A DNA stretch of 50,443 nucleotides from NCBI GenBank assembly GCA_016787135.1, contig JAEUVK010000025.1:1-50443 (forward strand), read 5' to 3'. This document shows positions 9,145 to 18,347 of this stretch, one piece after another (within the stretch, counting starts at the first letter, position 1; each line of letters begins with the position of its first letter). A model generated the notes under the pieces. The model had not been told where the DNA came from. It was given only the letters and a program-made list of their open reading frames with translations, and made no database searches. This stretch comes from Chitinophagaceae bacterium (GTDB lineage: Bacteria > Bacteroidota > Bacteroidia > Chitinophagales > Chitinophagaceae). A program made the translations under genes and the position numbers.

Positions 9145-12100
9145 ATGAACAAAATGAACTGCAAGTTCATTTGGGGCAAGCTCCCAAATGAAATCATTTC
9201 TTCTCCATTCCGGCCGGCCAGCCGTTTATTTATCCTTGGCTTTCTTCTTATTATTTTCTCTTCATTAAATGCCTTCGGGCAAGTCAAAAAAGTAGCGGGA
9301 ACCGTAACCGATGCTGAAACCAATGAGCCTGTTATAAGCGCTACAGTATTGGTAAAAGGCAAAAAAGCCGCCGCTACTACTGACGCCCAGGGTAATTTCA
9401 GTATTGCTGCCTCCGAAGGAGATGTGCTTGAAATAAGCAGTGTTGGGTATAAGACAATGGAAGTGTCACCCGACTTTAATCTAACTATGCAGATTAAATT
9501 AACGGCTACTAACCGTGAGCTCGGTGCAGTGGTGGTAGTCGGTTATGGAACTAGGAAACGTTCAGATGTTACCGGCTCTGTGGCTTCTGTGCCCAAGGCC
9601 CGTCTGTCACAGTTACCCGTCACCAACGTATTGCATGCTATTGAAGGTTCTGTAGCAGGTGTTAATATTACGCAGACCTCATCTGTACCAGGCAGTTCTG
9701 CCTCAGTACTGATCAGGGGTCAAAATACTATCACTGCCGGTACAGGTCCTTTTATCGTAGTAGATGGAATACCTTTCAGCAAAACAGGTGCTGTAACTAA
9801 CGATATCAATCCGAACGATATTGCATCTATCGAAATACTGAAAGATGCATCTGCTACGGCTATCTATGGTGTCAATGGCGCTAACGGGGTAATACTTATC
9901 ACAACCAAAAGAGGTACAACCGGAAGACCTGTTATCCGTTATAACGCATATATGGGCTTTGACAATATCGCCCATATGCTCGAGCCACTGAGTCCCCAGG
10001 CGTACGTAAAGAAATACGCTGACTGGTGGAAGCAGGTGAACCCTACACAAACACAAACCAACGTGTTGCCCAATGCATACGAGATCGCCAACTATAATGC
10101 AGGTAAAACTGTGGATTGGGTAGATGAGGCCACCCAGCAGGGGATCATCCAGGATCACAACCTGAGTATATCTGGCGGAACCAAAGAGGTGAAGTATTTC
10201 CTATCCGGTGATTATATGAAACAAAAAGGCGCTGTAAAAGGCTATCAGTATCACCGGGCAAGCTTACGGGCCAATCTTGATGTGAACGTTACTGATTATC
10301 TCAGCACCGGCACATCACTTTCCTACGCCAACAACAACTATGATGGCGGAAGAGTGAACTTTTATCTTGCTGCAGCCATGAGCCCTTACGGAACAGAATA
10401 CAGTTCAACCGGCGCCTATGAAATTTACCCGATGTATCCCGAACTGTTGTATGCAAACCCTATGCTGGGTTTAAATACAGACCGTACCGACCGCAGCAAT
10501 AACCTGACCGGGAACGGATATGTTGAAATAAAACCACTGGGACTTTTGAAAGGTCTGAAATTCCGCTTCAATGCAGGTTACACTTATGTTACCACACGCT
10601 TCGGAAGTTATACCGGCCGCAACGCAAACAATACACTTGGCGCCGCCAATGCTTCCAGTTCAGAAACCAATAACTGGGTGATTGAAAATATTCTGACCTA
10701 TAACCGTTCATGGGGTGTACACCAGATCGACTTTACTGGCCTTTACAGTGCCCAGGAACGTAACTATTTTACATTCGGTGCTTCTGCAACAGGTTTTATT
10801 AATGATGAACTTTCATTCAACAGGCTGGAAGCCGGCGCTACACAAACTGCTACATCATACCGTGACAAGTATGACCTTCTTTCACAAATGGCGAGGGTCA
10901 ACTATTCTTACGACGGAAGATACCTGCTGACCTTAACAGCCAGGCGTGATGGATCTTCAGTCATGGGGGCCAACACAGACAAGTATGGCGTGTTTCCTTC
11001 TGCAGCTCTTGCCTGGAATATCAGCAAAGAAAGATTTATGCAGAACATAAAACTGGTAGACAACCTGAAAGTGCGCGGCTCTTATGGCAAATCAGGGAAT
11101 GAAGCGATCGGGGTTTATGGAACGATCACCACTGAAGGAACAGTACGGTTTCCTTTCGGAGGAGCCAGTACTATTGGTGTACTCGCCAGCAATCTTGGTA
11201 ATGCCGATCTGCATTGGGAAAGCAGCAACACTTTCAACGCCGGCGTTGATTTCAGTATTCTCAAAAGCCGGATTACAGGAACTATTGATATTTATAATAC
11301 ACGTACCGAAGGATTGCTCCTGAGACGTAATCTACCGATCATTACAGGTTACAGCTTCGTCCTGGATAATCTTGGTAAAACAAAGAATAACGGTGTTGAA
11401 GTAACCCTGAACACTGTAAATATCACTACCAAAGATTTCAAATGGGAAAGCACCATCAACTTCTCATCCAATAAGAACAGGATCGTTGACCTGTACGGTG
11501 ATAAAAAAGATGATCTTGGTAACCGCTGGTTCATTGGCCAACCCATCAGCGTGATCTATGATTATAAAATGGCCGGTGTATGGCAGACAGGCGAAGACCG
11601 GTCACAAACTGACCCCACTGCCAAAGACGGCGACCTGAAATTCGTAGATATGAACGGCGATAAACAAATAACAGCCGCTGACAGAATTGTACTTGGACAG
11701 ACTGCACCTAAATGGATTGGTGGTTTGACCAACACTTTCCATTATAAGAACTTTCACCTGAATGTTTTTATCCAGACATTCCAGGGTGCAATTAAAAACA
11801 ACGTAACGCTTACTTATGCTGATGAAGCAGGACGTATGAACTTACCTGTTGCAACAGGATACTGGACAGCAGAGAACAAAAACAATACCCGTCCTTCACT
11901 GGCTTACACCAACTCCAGGGGATACGGTTATGCATCTGACAACAGTTATACAAGAATAAAAGATGTTACGCTGAGTTATACTTTTTCACAGAATATTCTT
12001 GACAAACTCAGGCTGGGAAGTCTTACACTGTATGCCAGCGGAAGGAACCTTTATACATTCACTGACTGGATCGGATGGGATCCTGAACATAACTATTCAT

Positions 12101-12180
12101 TCAGGGGTTCCGGCGACTGGACCAATAACTATCCTATCACCCGCTCCATAGTATTTGGCGCCAATGTAACACTTCGTTAA
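9145..12180 (+). CDS. SusC/RagA-family TonB-dependent outer membrane transporter
   Basis: Second SusC-type importer of the locus, 1011 aa. It has a long N-terminal extension with a hydrophobic signal (about 28-46, ending NAFGQ), a carboxypeptidase D regulatory-like domain (about 48-125, AGTVTDAETNEPVISATV) and a plug with VVVVGYGTRKRSDVTGSV and ILKDASATAIYGVNGANGV. The barrel ends in NVTLR. The last residue is not aromatic, which is a little unusual for an outer membrane barrel. The SusD partner starts 23 bp downstream. Sequence divergence from the leftward SusC is large, so the two pairs probably handle different oligosaccharides or sizes from the same glycan, an inference from their shared HTCS. 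Confidence 0.96.
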   Translation: MNKMNCKFIWGKLPNEIISSPFRPASRLFILGFLLIIFSSLNAFGQVKKVAGTVTDAETNEPVISATVLVKGKKAAATTDAQGNFSIAASEGDVLEISSVGYKTMEVSPDFNLTMQIKLTATNRELGAVVVVGYGTRKRSDVTGSVASVPKARLSQLPVTNVLHAIEGSVAGVNITQTSSVPGSSASVLIRGQNTITAGTGPFIVVDGIPFSKTGAVTNDINPNDIASIEILKDASATAIYGVNGANGVILITTKRGTTGRPVIRYNAYMGFDNIAHMLEPLSPQAYVKKYADWWKQVNPTQTQTNVLPNAYEIANYNAGKTVDWVDEATQQGIIQDHNLSISGGTKEVKYFLSGDYMKQKGAVKGYQYHRASLRANLDVNVTDYLSTGTSLSYANNNYDGGRVNFYLAAAMSPYGTEYSSTGAYEIYPMYPELLYANPMLGLNTDRTDRSNNLTGNGYVEIKPLGLLKGLKFRFNAGYTYVTTRFGSYTGRNANNTLGAANASSSETNNWVIENILTYNRSWGVHQIDFTGLYSAQERNYFTFGASATGFINDELSFNRLEAGATQTATSYRDKYDLLSQMARVNYSYDGRYLLTLTARRDGSSVMGANTDKYGVFPSAALAWNISKERFMQNIKLVDNLKVRGSYGKSGNEAIGVYGTITTEGTVRFPFGGASTIGVLASNLGNADLHWESSNTFNAGVDFSILKSRITGTIDIYNTRTEGLLLRRNLPIITGYSFVLDNLGKTKNNGVEVTLNTVNITTKDFKWESTINFSSNKNRIVDLYGDKKDDLGNRWFIGQPISVIYDYKMAGVWQTGEDRSQTDPTAKDGDLKFVDMNGDKQITAADRIVLGQTAPKWIGGLTNTFHYKNFHLNVFIQTFQGAIKNNVTLTYADEAGRMNLPVATGYWTAENKNNTRPSLAYTNSRGYGYASDNSYTRIKDVTLSYTFSQNILDKLRLGSLTLYASGRNLYTFTDWIGWDPEHNYSFRGSGDWTNNYPITRSIVFGANVTLR

Positions 12181-12203
12181 ACGATCACTAAAAATTACCA
12201 GAT

Positions 12204-13832
12204 ATGAAAAAGAATCTTATCATCATATTGGCAGTAAGTGCAGGACTGCAGTTCTTCTCCTCCTGCAAAAAAGACTTTCTTGATGAGGATGTATATTCAG
12301 CATATGCACCAGAAACGCTGACCGACTCTTTGGGTTTTGAAGCATCCATAGTAGGGTTACATAATCATCTCAGCACTTTTTTCAGCTATAGCGACCCGCA
12401 GGGATGGCCAAGTGTTTGGCATGCCGGTACTGATATCGCCTTTGTTCCTCCTACACAGAAACAAGGTATTGAAGTGCCCTACTATGATTATAATCAATTG
12501 ATCTCAACAGATGGTGCCGCCTCTTTTACCTGGGGCTGGGCCTACCGCATGATCAATAATGCAAACATCATTATTGTTAATGCCGACAATCCCAATCTGG
12601 GGGGCATGACCCTGACCAATAAGAACAGTATAAGTGCTGAAGCAAAATTCTTCCGTGCTTATGCCTATAATATACTCGCTACCTGTTTTGGCGGGGTGCC
12701 AATTTCGACAGCTCCCCTTACTGCTCCTAAAACGGATTTTGTAAGGGCACCATTAGATAGTGTCAATAGCCTCATCATCCGTGACCTCACATTTGCAACC
12801 GCTAATCTTACAGATGTAACAGCACTTGGCTCTACCAATAAAACCCACCCTAATGGTAAGCCTGCATCAAGAGCCAATAAATATATGGCTATGCAACTGC
12901 TGGCGGAAGTTTATTTACGGGCCAACAAACCTGACCTGGCAGAGCAACAATGTGCTGCCATTATCAGCAGTGGCAAATTTGCTTTGGTCAATGCCCGCTA
13001 TGGTATCAAAGCCAGCCAGCCCGGGGATTATTACAGTGATATGTTCTGGTTCGGCAACGAAAGAAGATACCAGGGGAACAGGGAAGCGATCTGGGTAATG
13101 GAACAGGAAAATCCGACCTCTGTTACCGGTGGTATCACCAACAACCCACAACAACGCCGTAATTGGGGAGCAGCTTATTACCAGATTACCGGTATGACCA
13201 TTTGCGATTCACTCGGTGGCAGAGGTATTGCAAGAATGCGCCTGACCGACTGGGTGGTATATGGATTGTATGAAAACAATGACGTCCGCAACTCTCATTA
13301 CAACCTGCGGAGAAAATTCTATTATAACACGCCCGGTAATCCGAATTATGGATTGCAGGTACCTTATACAGGCGCCGATACTGTTTTCAAAATAGCCCCG
13401 CATACTACCAAATGGTATCAATATGATCCGAATGATGTTTTCGGATTTGCGATGATAAAAGATTTTATACTGATGCGTTTAGGCGAAACATACCTGTTGC
13501 AGGCAGAAGCTCAGTTCAGGCAAAACAAATTTACTGAAGCAGCCGCCTCATTAAATGTGATCAGGGCAAGGGCTAATGCCACACCTGTAACAGCAGGCCA
13601 GGTCACACTGGATTATATACTGGATGAAAGAGCTAGGGAGTTATTGGCTGAAGAGAACAGGCGCATGACACTGATGCGTACAGGTACACTAGTGACGAGG
13701 ACCAGTACAAGAAACGTTCAAACCATTAACCCTGTATTAGGTTTGACGGCAAAAAATCTCCTGATGCCGATCCCGCAATCAGAGATCAACCTGAACAAGG
13801 ATGCAATTCTTGAACAAAACCCGGGATACTGA
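12204..13832 (+). CDS. SusD/RagB-family outer membrane lipoprotein
   Basis: Glycan-binding lid for the SusC channel encoded just upstream, 542 aa. It has a lipoprotein signal with the Cys in FFSSCKKDFLDED at about residue 21, SusD helical repeats (AEAKFFRAYAYNILATCFGG near 150, ANKYMAMQLLAEVYLRAN near 225), LRLGETYLLQAEAQFR near 430 and the classic C-terminal PIPQSEINLNKDAILEQNPGY. It is complete, as judged by this ending. A strong hairpin terminator follows 38 bp after the stop, separating the transporter pair from the enzyme genes downstream. The surface lipoprotein location follows from the family and the lipobox. Confidence 0.96.
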   Translation: MKKNLIIILAVSAGLQFFSSCKKDFLDEDVYSAYAPETLTDSLGFEASIVGLHNHLSTFFSYSDPQGWPSVWHAGTDIAFVPPTQKQGIEVPYYDYNQLISTDGAASFTWGWAYRMINNANIIIVNADNPNLGGMTLTNKNSISAEAKFFRAYAYNILATCFGGVPISTAPLTAPKTDFVRAPLDSVNSLIIRDLTFATANLTDVTALGSTNKTHPNGKPASRANKYMAMQLLAEVYLRANKPDLAEQQCAAIISSGKFALVNARYGIKASQPGDYYSDMFWFGNERRYQGNREAIWVMEQENPTSVTGGITNNPQQRRNWGAAYYQITGMTICDSLGGRGIARMRLTDWVVYGLYENNDVRNSHYNLRRKFYYNTPGNPNYGLQVPYTGADTVFKIAPHTTKWYQYDPNDVFGFAMIKDFILMRLGETYLLQAEAQFRQNKFTEAAASLNVIRARANATPVTAGQVTLDYILDERARELLAEENRRMTLMRTGTLVTRTSTRNVQTINPVLGLTAKNLLMPIPQSEINLNKDAILEQNPGY

Positions 13833-13870
13833 TAGCGTAAGCAGTTAGTCTTCATATAGCAGCAATCAAA

Positions 13871-13905
13871 AGCCGGATAAGTTTCGACTTTCCGGCTCTT
13901 TTTTC
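13871..13905 (+). terminator. Rho-independent terminator after second SusC/SusD pair
   Basis: Stem AGCCGGA (13871-13877) pairs perfectly with TCCGGCT (13891-13897). It is preceded by AAA and followed by CTTTTTTCTT, so the T-run is on the plus strand, in the direction of the SusD gene ending at 13832. It should limit read-through into the four enzyme genes. Confidence 0.85.
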
Positions 13906-13961
13906 TTAATCCTTTAGTTTTACAGATCAAGTAGGGTTCAGAAACAACAAAATTCTTTTAT

Positions 13962-15164
13962 ATGACAATGAGACCATTTATCTGGGCAATTTCCCTGATC
14001 TTTTCACTTGCTATATCCTGTTCAGCACAAAAGAAAGTTATCTATAAGAAAGATAAAGGCCTACTCCGGGTAATTGAGACCGATTTTAAAGATGCCGCCG
14101 GTCAGTATAAAATGCTGGCCAAAAATCTTCCTGTAGATAAATTCCCCAAAACCTGGTTCCCGTCAACAGAAAAGTATGAGTTCAGCAGCAGCGAATGGTG
14201 GTGCAGCGGTTTCTATCCCGGCACATTGTTATACCTGTATGAACAGACAAAAGACCCATCCCTTTATACAGAAGCTGAAAGGATCCTGAAAGTGCTGGAA
14301 AAAGAAAAGAACAACACCTCCACACACGATCTTGGTTTCATGATGTTCTGCAGTTTTGGCAACGCCAACCGTATAGCCGCCAAGCCGGAATACAAAGACA
14401 TTCTCCTCACGAGTGCAAAATCGTTATGCACCCGTTTCAATCCGAAAGTGGGCTGCATCAGGTCCTGGGATTCCAAAGCCGGTGATTTCCTGGTGATCAT
14501 TGACAACATGATGAACCTTGAATTATTATTCTGGGCAACAAAAGTGAGCGGTGATTCCTCTTTTTATAAGATCGCCGTTACGCATGCCAACACTACGATC
14601 AAAAATCATTTTCGCCCCGATCATAGTTCTTACCATGTATTGAACTACGATGCTGAAACAGGAGTAGTAAAACAAAAGCGTACTGCACAGGGTGCTGCTG
14701 ATGGATCAGCCTGGGCAAGAGGGCAGGCCTGGGGTCTTTATGGATTCACCGTGATGTACAGGGAAACAAAAGATCCGGTTTATTTAGAACAGGCAAACCA
14801 GATAGCCCGTTTCATATTGGATCATCCGAACCTTCCCGCAGATAAGATCCCCTACTGGGATTTTAATGCCCCTGGTATTCCCGATGCATTAAGAGATGCT
14901 TCAGCCGCATCCATCATGGCTTCTGCCCTGCTTGAACTAAGCGGGTATGCAGACAGTAAAGTATCAAAAGAGTATATAGTTATTGCTGAAAAGATGTTAA
15001 AGACCTTATCGGGCACTGCTTATAAAGCAGCAGCGGGCACCAACGGTGGTTTCATCTTACAACACGGTGTTGGCCATATGCCCAACAAAACAGAGATAGA
15101 TGTGCCGCTGACCTACGGCGATTACTATTTCATTGAGGCGCTGATCCGTTATAAAAATCTGTAA
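13962..15164 (+). CDS. GH88-type unsaturated glucuronyl hydrolase
   Basis: Predicted to remove 4,5-unsaturated glucuronate from the non-reducing ends of oligosaccharides made by polysaccharide lyases. 400 aa, with an N-terminal signal and a Cys at position 20 (A-I-S-C), so perhaps a lipoprotein. The (alpha/alpha)6 fold signatures of GH88 are visible: EWWCSGFYPGTL (78-89), THDLGF with Asp123, IIDNMMNLELL with Asp181, and SAWARGQAWGLYGF. The two Asp residues match the catalytic pair known in GH88 unsaturated glucuronyl hydrolases. GH105 is related and acts on unsaturated rhamnogalacturonan ends; the THDLGF and IIDNMMN context favours GH88. It starts the enzyme block, 64 bp after the terminator. 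An ATG two codons downstream is an alternative start. A weak -7-like TAGTTTTA lies at 13915-13922. Confidence 0.88.
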   Translation: MTMRPFIWAISLIFSLAISCSAQKKVIYKKDKGLLRVIETDFKDAAGQYKMLAKNLPVDKFPKTWFPSTEKYEFSSSEWWCSGFYPGTLLYLYEQTKDPSLYTEAERILKVLEKEKNNTSTHDLGFMMFCSFGNANRIAAKPEYKDILLTSAKSLCTRFNPKVGCIRSWDSKAGDFLVIIDNMMNLELLFWATKVSGDSSFYKIAVTHANTTIKNHFRPDHSSYHVLNYDAETGVVKQKRTAQGAADGSAWARGQAWGLYGFTVMYRETKDPVYLEQANQIARFILDHPNLPADKIPYWDFNAPGIPDALRDASAASIMASALLELSGYADSKVSKEYIVIAEKMLKTLSGTAYKAAAGTNGGFILQHGVGHMPNKTEIDVPLTYGDYYFIEALIRYKNL

Positions 15165-15243
15165 AAAAAGTTATTTGCTATAGCTGACCGAAGACTGATT
15201 GTTTAAAAGTAAAATGAACGAAAAATGAATTAAAAAGCAGAAG

Positions 15244-17070
15244 ATGAAATATACTTTTTTTGTCATTGCGGTGATAGCATCATTGGCTTTCACACAATGC
15301 CGTACCGGCCAGTCAGCACATCAGTTCACATTAAGCGATTCCACTTTTTTACTGGATGGCAAACCTTTCCTGATGATATCGGGGGAGATCCACTATCCCA
15401 GGGTACCCCTCGAAGCCTGGCGTCAGCGGATGCAAATGGCCAAAGCGATGGGGTTAAATACGATCGGCACGTATGTATTCTGGAATTTGCACGAACCACA
15501 AAAGGATTCATTTGATTTTTCCGGCAACAATGATATCGCTGCCTTTGTCAAAACCGCACAGGAAGAAGGCCTTTGGGTGGTATTGCGACCCAGCCCTTAC
15601 GTATGTGCAGAGTGGGAATTTGGAGGTTACCCTTATTGGCTGCAAAATGAAGAAGGATTAATCGTAAGAAGTAAAGAAAAAAAATACCTGGAAGAGTACC
15701 GCAAGTACATCAACGAAATAGGCAAACAGCTGGCGCCGTTACAGGTAAATCATGGTGGCAATATATTAATGGTACAAGTAGAAAATGAATACGGCGCTTA
15801 TGGCAATGACAAGGAATACCTGGATATCAACCGTAAAATGTTCATTGAAGCAGGTTTTGACGGATTACTTTTCACCTGCGACCCGGTAGCCACAGTCAAA
15901 GATGGTTACCTCGAAGGGTTATTGCCTGCTGTGAACGGTATTGACAAACCCGATGAGTTAAAAAAACTGGTTCGTTCCTATCATAATGGTAAAGGGCCCT
16001 TTTATGTAGCAGAATGGTATCCGGCCTGGTTTGACTGGTGGGGAACGAAACATCATACTGTAGCCCCTGAGAAATATGCAGCAGGTCTCGATACGGCGCT
16101 TGGCGCAAATGTATCAATAAACATGTACATGTTTCATGGCGGTACTACCCGCGACTTTATGAATGGCGCCAACTATAATGACAAGAACCCCTACGAACCT
16201 CAGATCAGCAGTTATGATTATGATGCACCACTGGATGAAGCCGGCAACGCTACTCCTAAATTCATGAAATTCCGTGAAGTGATCCAGAAGCACCTGCCGG
16301 CCGGTACTAAGCTTCCCGACGTGCCTGCGGCTAAACCATCTGTTAAGATCCCGGACATTCAATTGCAACAATCAGTTAGTTTTTTTGATATACTGCCGGC
16401 TCCAAAAACAAATTCCCAACCGCTCAGTTTCGAAGACCTGGACCAGGCATACGGGTTTGTTTTGTATAGAACTATTCTTACTGGTGAAACTTCCGGTATT
16501 TTGAAAATAAAAGACCTGCGTGATTATGGGATCGTTTTTCTTAATGGCAAAAGGGTGGGCATATTAGACCGGCAGTTAAAACAGGATAGTCTTTCCATTG
16601 AAGTGCCCGGAAACAATGCGGTACTGGACATATTGGTAGAAAACATGGGGCGCATTAACTACGGGCCCTATTTATTAAAAAATAAAAAAGGTATTACTGA
16701 AAAAGTATTGCTGGGGAACAAAGAATTAAAAGAGTGGCAAATGTTCTCCCTTCCCTTTTCTGATATCAATACAATACCTTCAGCCAATAAAAAACCGGAA
16801 GAAAATGCCCCGGTAATCAAAACTGCGACATTTGATCTTGAAACGGTCGCCGATACATATTTCGATATGAGCAACTGGGGTAAAGGAGTAGTGTGGGTGA
16901 ATGGTCATAACCTTGGAAGATACTGGGAGATCGGTCCCCAACAAACCATCTATGTCCCGGCAGAGTGGCTGAAGAAAGGAACGAACAAAGTAGTGATCGC
17001 AGAATTGATCAAACCGCAGCAATCCATACTGCAAAGCACTGATAAATCAATACTGGACGTTTTAAAATAA
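15244..17070 (+). CDS. GH35 beta-galactosidase
   Basis: Exo-acting retaining beta-galactosidase, 608 aa, exported by an N-terminal signal peptide (Cys19 is near the cleavage site, but Gln precedes it, so a lipobox is doubtful). The GH35 TIM barrel begins with FLLDGKPFLMISGEIHYPR and continues with NTIGTYVFWNLHEP and RPSPYVCAEWEFGG. The acid/base is Glu182 in VQVENEYGAYG and the nucleophile Glu257 in YVAEWYPAW. The C-terminal beta domains close with VWVNGHNLGRYWEIGPQQT, also typical of GH35. It lies 79 bp after the GH88 gene and 25 bp before the DUF2264 gene. In this setting it probably trims galactose from a galactan or arabinogalactan side chain. Family confidence is high; linkage specificity is not visible. 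Confidence 0.95.
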   Translation: MKYTFFVIAVIASLAFTQCRTGQSAHQFTLSDSTFLLDGKPFLMISGEIHYPRVPLEAWRQRMQMAKAMGLNTIGTYVFWNLHEPQKDSFDFSGNNDIAAFVKTAQEEGLWVVLRPSPYVCAEWEFGGYPYWLQNEEGLIVRSKEKKYLEEYRKYINEIGKQLAPLQVNHGGNILMVQVENEYGAYGNDKEYLDINRKMFIEAGFDGLLFTCDPVATVKDGYLEGLLPAVNGIDKPDELKKLVRSYHNGKGPFYVAEWYPAWFDWWGTKHHTVAPEKYAAGLDTALGANVSINMYMFHGGTTRDFMNGANYNDKNPYEPQISSYDYDAPLDEAGNATPKFMKFREVIQKHLPAGTKLPDVPAAKPSVKIPDIQLQQSVSFFDILPAPKTNSQPLSFEDLDQAYGFVLYRTILTGETSGILKIKDLRDYGIVFLNGKRVGILDRQLKQDSLSIEVPGNNAVLDILVENMGRINYGPYLLKNKKGITEKVLLGNKELKEWQMFSLPFSDINTIPSANKKPEENAPVIKTATFDLETVADTYFDMSNWGKGVVWVNGHNLGRYWEIGPQQTIYVPAEWLKKGTNKVVIAELIKPQQSILQSTDKSILDVLK

Positions 17071-17095
17071 TAACTTACTGAATAAATTCCCGGCT

Positions 17096-18337
17096 ATGAG
17101 AAGGTTTCTTAGTTTATCAGTTTGTATGTTTTTATATATAAGCCAGGTCCCTGCACAGGTTCAGGCTAAGCCAAAACCCCCTGCCAACGACCGTGTTCTT
17201 TGGCTGAGCTATATGGATAAGATCGCAAGACCTGTTATGTCATTGCTGGCGGAAGATAAACTCAGGGAAAAGATGCCTGTGGTACTCGCCAATAATATTG
17301 ACAATGCTGATCATCGCAGCAAAGTAGCTTATCTCGAAGCATTTGGCAGAACATTCAGCGGAATAGCAGCATGGATCAACAGCGAAGGTGGTACAAAGGA
17401 AGAAGCTGCTTTACGGGATCAGTACCGTACCTGGTCATTGAAAGCAGTAGCCAACGCTGTTAATCCCGCCTCCAGAGATTACCTGAAATGGGACGGCGGC
17501 CAGCCATTGGTGGATGCCTCTTTTTTGGCACTGGGACTGATCCGTTGTCCATGGGTATGGGAACATCTGGATTCAATGGTAAAAAAACAAGTGGTAGATG
17601 TTTTTATTACTACCCGAAACACCGTACCGGTGTACAGCAACTGGCTATTATTTTCTGCCATGATCGAAACTTTCTTCTGCAGATATGACCTTCCCTACGA
17701 TCCTGTAAGAATAGATTATGGGGTAAAAGAATTCTCCCAGCATTGGTACACCGGCGATGGCATGTTCAGCGATGGTATGCAGTTTCATCTGGACTATTAC
17801 AACAGTTATGTCATTCAGCCTTACCTTGCTGCGATCCTGGAAACGGTCAGTAAAAAAAGAAATAGCTATAACAACTTTATACCGCAGTTTGAAAAAATAA
17901 GTAAACGTTATGCGGAGATACAGGAAAGGCTGATCAATACTGATGGCAGCTTCCCTGTTACCGGCCGTTCCATTGTTTACCGGGGCGGCGCCTTTCATCA
18001 TCTTGCAGATATATCGCTGAGAAAAAAGCTGCCGGTAACTGTAACGGCTCCGCAAATAAGAAGTGCCTTAACGGCCGTTATCAAAAAAACCCTTGAAGCC
18101 CCTTCTACTTTTGATAAAACAGGGTGGCTGAATATAGGCCTGAGCGGAAACCAGCCCGGGCTTGCAGAGTTTTATATCACAACAGGCAGCTTATACCTCT
18201 GTGCTGAAATATTTTTACCCCTTGGATTGCCCGAAACAGATGAATTCTGGTCATCACCGGCTGCACCATGGACCGCAGTAAAAGCATGGAGCGGACAGAA
18301 CCTCCCGGCTGACCATGCATTGGATATTCATTTTTAA
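17096..18337 (+). CDS. DUF2264 family protein, probable glycoside hydrolase
   Basis: Secreted 413-aa protein with a signal peptide (about 1-21, ending PAQ). It carries the DUF2264 landmarks: EAFGRTFSGIAAWI, QPLVDASFLALGLIRCPW, NWLLFSAMIETFF and DGMQFHLDYYNSYVIQPYL. The family has an alpha/alpha-toroid-like helical pattern and is regularly found in Bacteroidota polysaccharide loci. From memory, some DUF2264 members have been placed in CAZy GH154 with beta-glucuronidase activity; this must be checked. Its position between GH35 and a GH2 enzyme with a glucuronidase signature fits such a role. The catalytic residues cannot be named with confidence from the sequence alone. It ends 10 bp before the GH2 start. 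Confidence 0.85.
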   Translation: MRRFLSLSVCMFLYISQVPAQVQAKPKPPANDRVLWLSYMDKIARPVMSLLAEDKLREKMPVVLANNIDNADHRSKVAYLEAFGRTFSGIAAWINSEGGTKEEAALRDQYRTWSLKAVANAVNPASRDYLKWDGGQPLVDASFLALGLIRCPWVWEHLDSMVKKQVVDVFITTRNTVPVYSNWLLFSAMIETFFCRYDLPYDPVRIDYGVKEFSQHWYTGDGMFSDGMQFHLDYYNSYVIQPYLAAILETVSKKRNSYNNFIPQFEKISKRYAEIQERLINTDGSFPVTGRSIVYRGGAFHHLADISLRKKLPVTVTAPQIRSALTAVIKKTLEAPSTFDKTGWLNIGLSGNQPGLAEFYITTGSLYLCAEIFLPLGLPETDEFWSSPAAPWTAVKAWSGQNLPADHALDIHF

Positions 18338-18347
18338 AAAGAACATT

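Noticed and set aside
9703..10158. 151-codon ORF antisense to the second SusC gene
   Set aside because: Lies fully inside a confident TonB-dependent transporter gene on the other strand and has no recognisable features.
18315..18347. Upstream ATG extending the GH2 protein by 11 residues
   Set aside because: It overlaps the DUF2264 coding end and would bury the signal peptide behind extra residues; ATG 18348 fits better.
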